Source: Rutidosis leptorrhynchoides
Lineage: Eukaryota > Streptophyta > Magnoliopsida > Asterales > Asteraceae
DNA: 64,000 bases
Direction: 5' to 3'
Assembly (NCBI RefSeq): GCF_046630445.1
Contig: NC_092338.1
Coordinates: 223,642,501-223,706,500, forward strand
Position numbers and translations under genes: made by a program. Shown piece by piece: positions 63,091 to 64,000 of this stretch. The first letter of the stretch is position 1. Every line of letters starts with the position of its first letter. The notes beneath the pieces are model-generated. The model had not been told where the DNA came from. It did no database searches and saw only the letters and a program-made list of their open reading frames with translations.

Positions 63091-64000
63091 ATACCTGGGA
63101 AACATGCAGTTTGCAGAAAAATGGTCCAAGTCACGAACCAAAATACAATTTAACACATCTCATGCACCGAAAACACTTAAAACGCATATCATATATCATT
63201 AGAAAGGTAATTTGACAAGGAGAATAACTAAACGCATTTACTCAATCAAAACCAAACAAACTCATATCAAAATCACCATTAATGCTCATCATTTATTACT
63301 CCATGTTCATAAATGCCATATTATGATTCGGGAAATTAATGCACATGTGTAATACGCCGTTTTGAAGATAATCAAACATACAATACAACTAAACGCAAAC
63401 AAAACAACATGGCAATCATTCAATGCATCTAAGATTCATTTCAAGTTCATCAAACCCTAAACTAAATTCACCAAATTTCATAATCAAGTTTAGGAGGTTT
63501 CCTTAATCAAACTTTACATCAAAATAAAGCTAGTAACACTAGGAGCATAATTAAAACATGAAGTCTTAGCATCTAACAACATATAAACACTCAAATCTCA
63601 AAGTTAAGCATGTTATCTTTCAATATGAACTAGTTACATCAAAATAACAAGAACAAGCATACAAATCACATAATCATACTAGACTTGAGCCATAGACACT
63701 AATCAACAACCTTTTAACTCAAAAATCTCAAGAACACATAAAATTAGTGATTTTAGAAAGTTACCCAAATGAAATGAGATTGGTATGGAATCGAAGAGGA
63801 GATCACGAGGAGTTCGAATATGTAATTTGTTTGGCCCGAAGCTTGATCGTTTGAATATGGATGATGAATTGCTTTATGAAGAATTTGAGAAAAATATGAA
63901 AGTGTTAGATGAAAAGGAAAATGAAAATGAAGAAATGAGGTGGAAGTGTTGACTAGTCAAGTGGCTAGTCACCACTTTAGTGTTTTGGCAAAACAAGTCC

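Larger units (their letters stand above)
61769..64000 (-). repeat. LTR D of another gypsy element, partial
   Basis: Plus strand starts TGTAGCGACCCCGAC at 61769, breaking into TMEM120-like exon sequence. The order of conserved blocks (ACCTGAGA, hairpin 62096-62109, GTGAAATCATAGG) is that of minus-strand LTRs, so this is the LTR 3' end and the element lies to the right. It contains GCGCGGCGCGC repeats. No ORF is supported; 62862-63153 readings are artefacts of the GC-rich part. Confidence 0.7.

Noticed and set aside
62862-63153. Two opposing ORFs of 90 and 62 aa in LTR D
   Set aside because: Produced by the GC-rich palindromes; overlap each other and have no homology.

Overview
The window is repeat-dominated plant nuclear DNA. 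Tekay-type (chromovirus) Ty3/gypsy polyproteins, Tnt1-like Ty1/copia polyproteins, long AT-rich LTRs and a spliced TMEM120-like gene all point to a dicot, most likely Asteraceae. That placement is recognition of familiar retroelement sequence, not a database result. There is no prokaryotic content. Almost every base belongs to a transposable element, often nested in another.

Layout. 1-7522: 3' half of a non-autonomous gypsy-like element A (+), ending in its 3' LTR (3562-7522). 7523-15195: a second copy of that family, B (-), whose 3' end is cut off by A, with its 5' LTR at 10842-15195. 15351-27591: Tekay element 1 (-), one LTR truncated and gag-pol full of stops. 27592-30900: unassigned sequence and a decayed Ty1/copia element. 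30983-31294: a tRNA-derived SINE with target duplication. 31452-44548: Tekay element 2 (-), complete with perfect TSD, an uninterrupted gag-pol, and two extra genes upstream of gag: an acidic ORF and an F-box gene. 44663-50215: a MITE candidate and a LINE split by a solo LTR (45195-48664, TSD ACTAG). 51831-61768: the only host gene recognised, a TMEM120/TMPIT-like membrane protein on the minus strand. It is broken by a frameshift, has a palindromic MITE cluster in one intron and a very young Ty1/copia element (55660-61144) in another, and its 5' end is severed by a further gypsy LTR (61769 onward).

The strongest candidate for something undescribed is Tekay element 2. Between the 5' LTR and gag it carries an intact F-box ORF (39651-40334) and an acidic, PEST-like ORF (40473-41087). 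A homologue of the acidic ORF sits in the same place in element 1, which lacks the F-box. The acidic ORF therefore looks like a native extra gene of this lineage, and the F-box like a host gene acquired by the element.

Other signals cut across the elements. A short LTR hairpin keeps its stem through three different base pairs in four LTR families. The 3' polypurine tract is copied inside the internal region of elements A, B and 2. A leader motif is shared next to the primer-binding site. Tekay LTRs share a U3 palindrome. tRNA-like Pol III modules lie inside the A and B LTRs. A two-helix membrane ORF is kept antisense inside both A and B.
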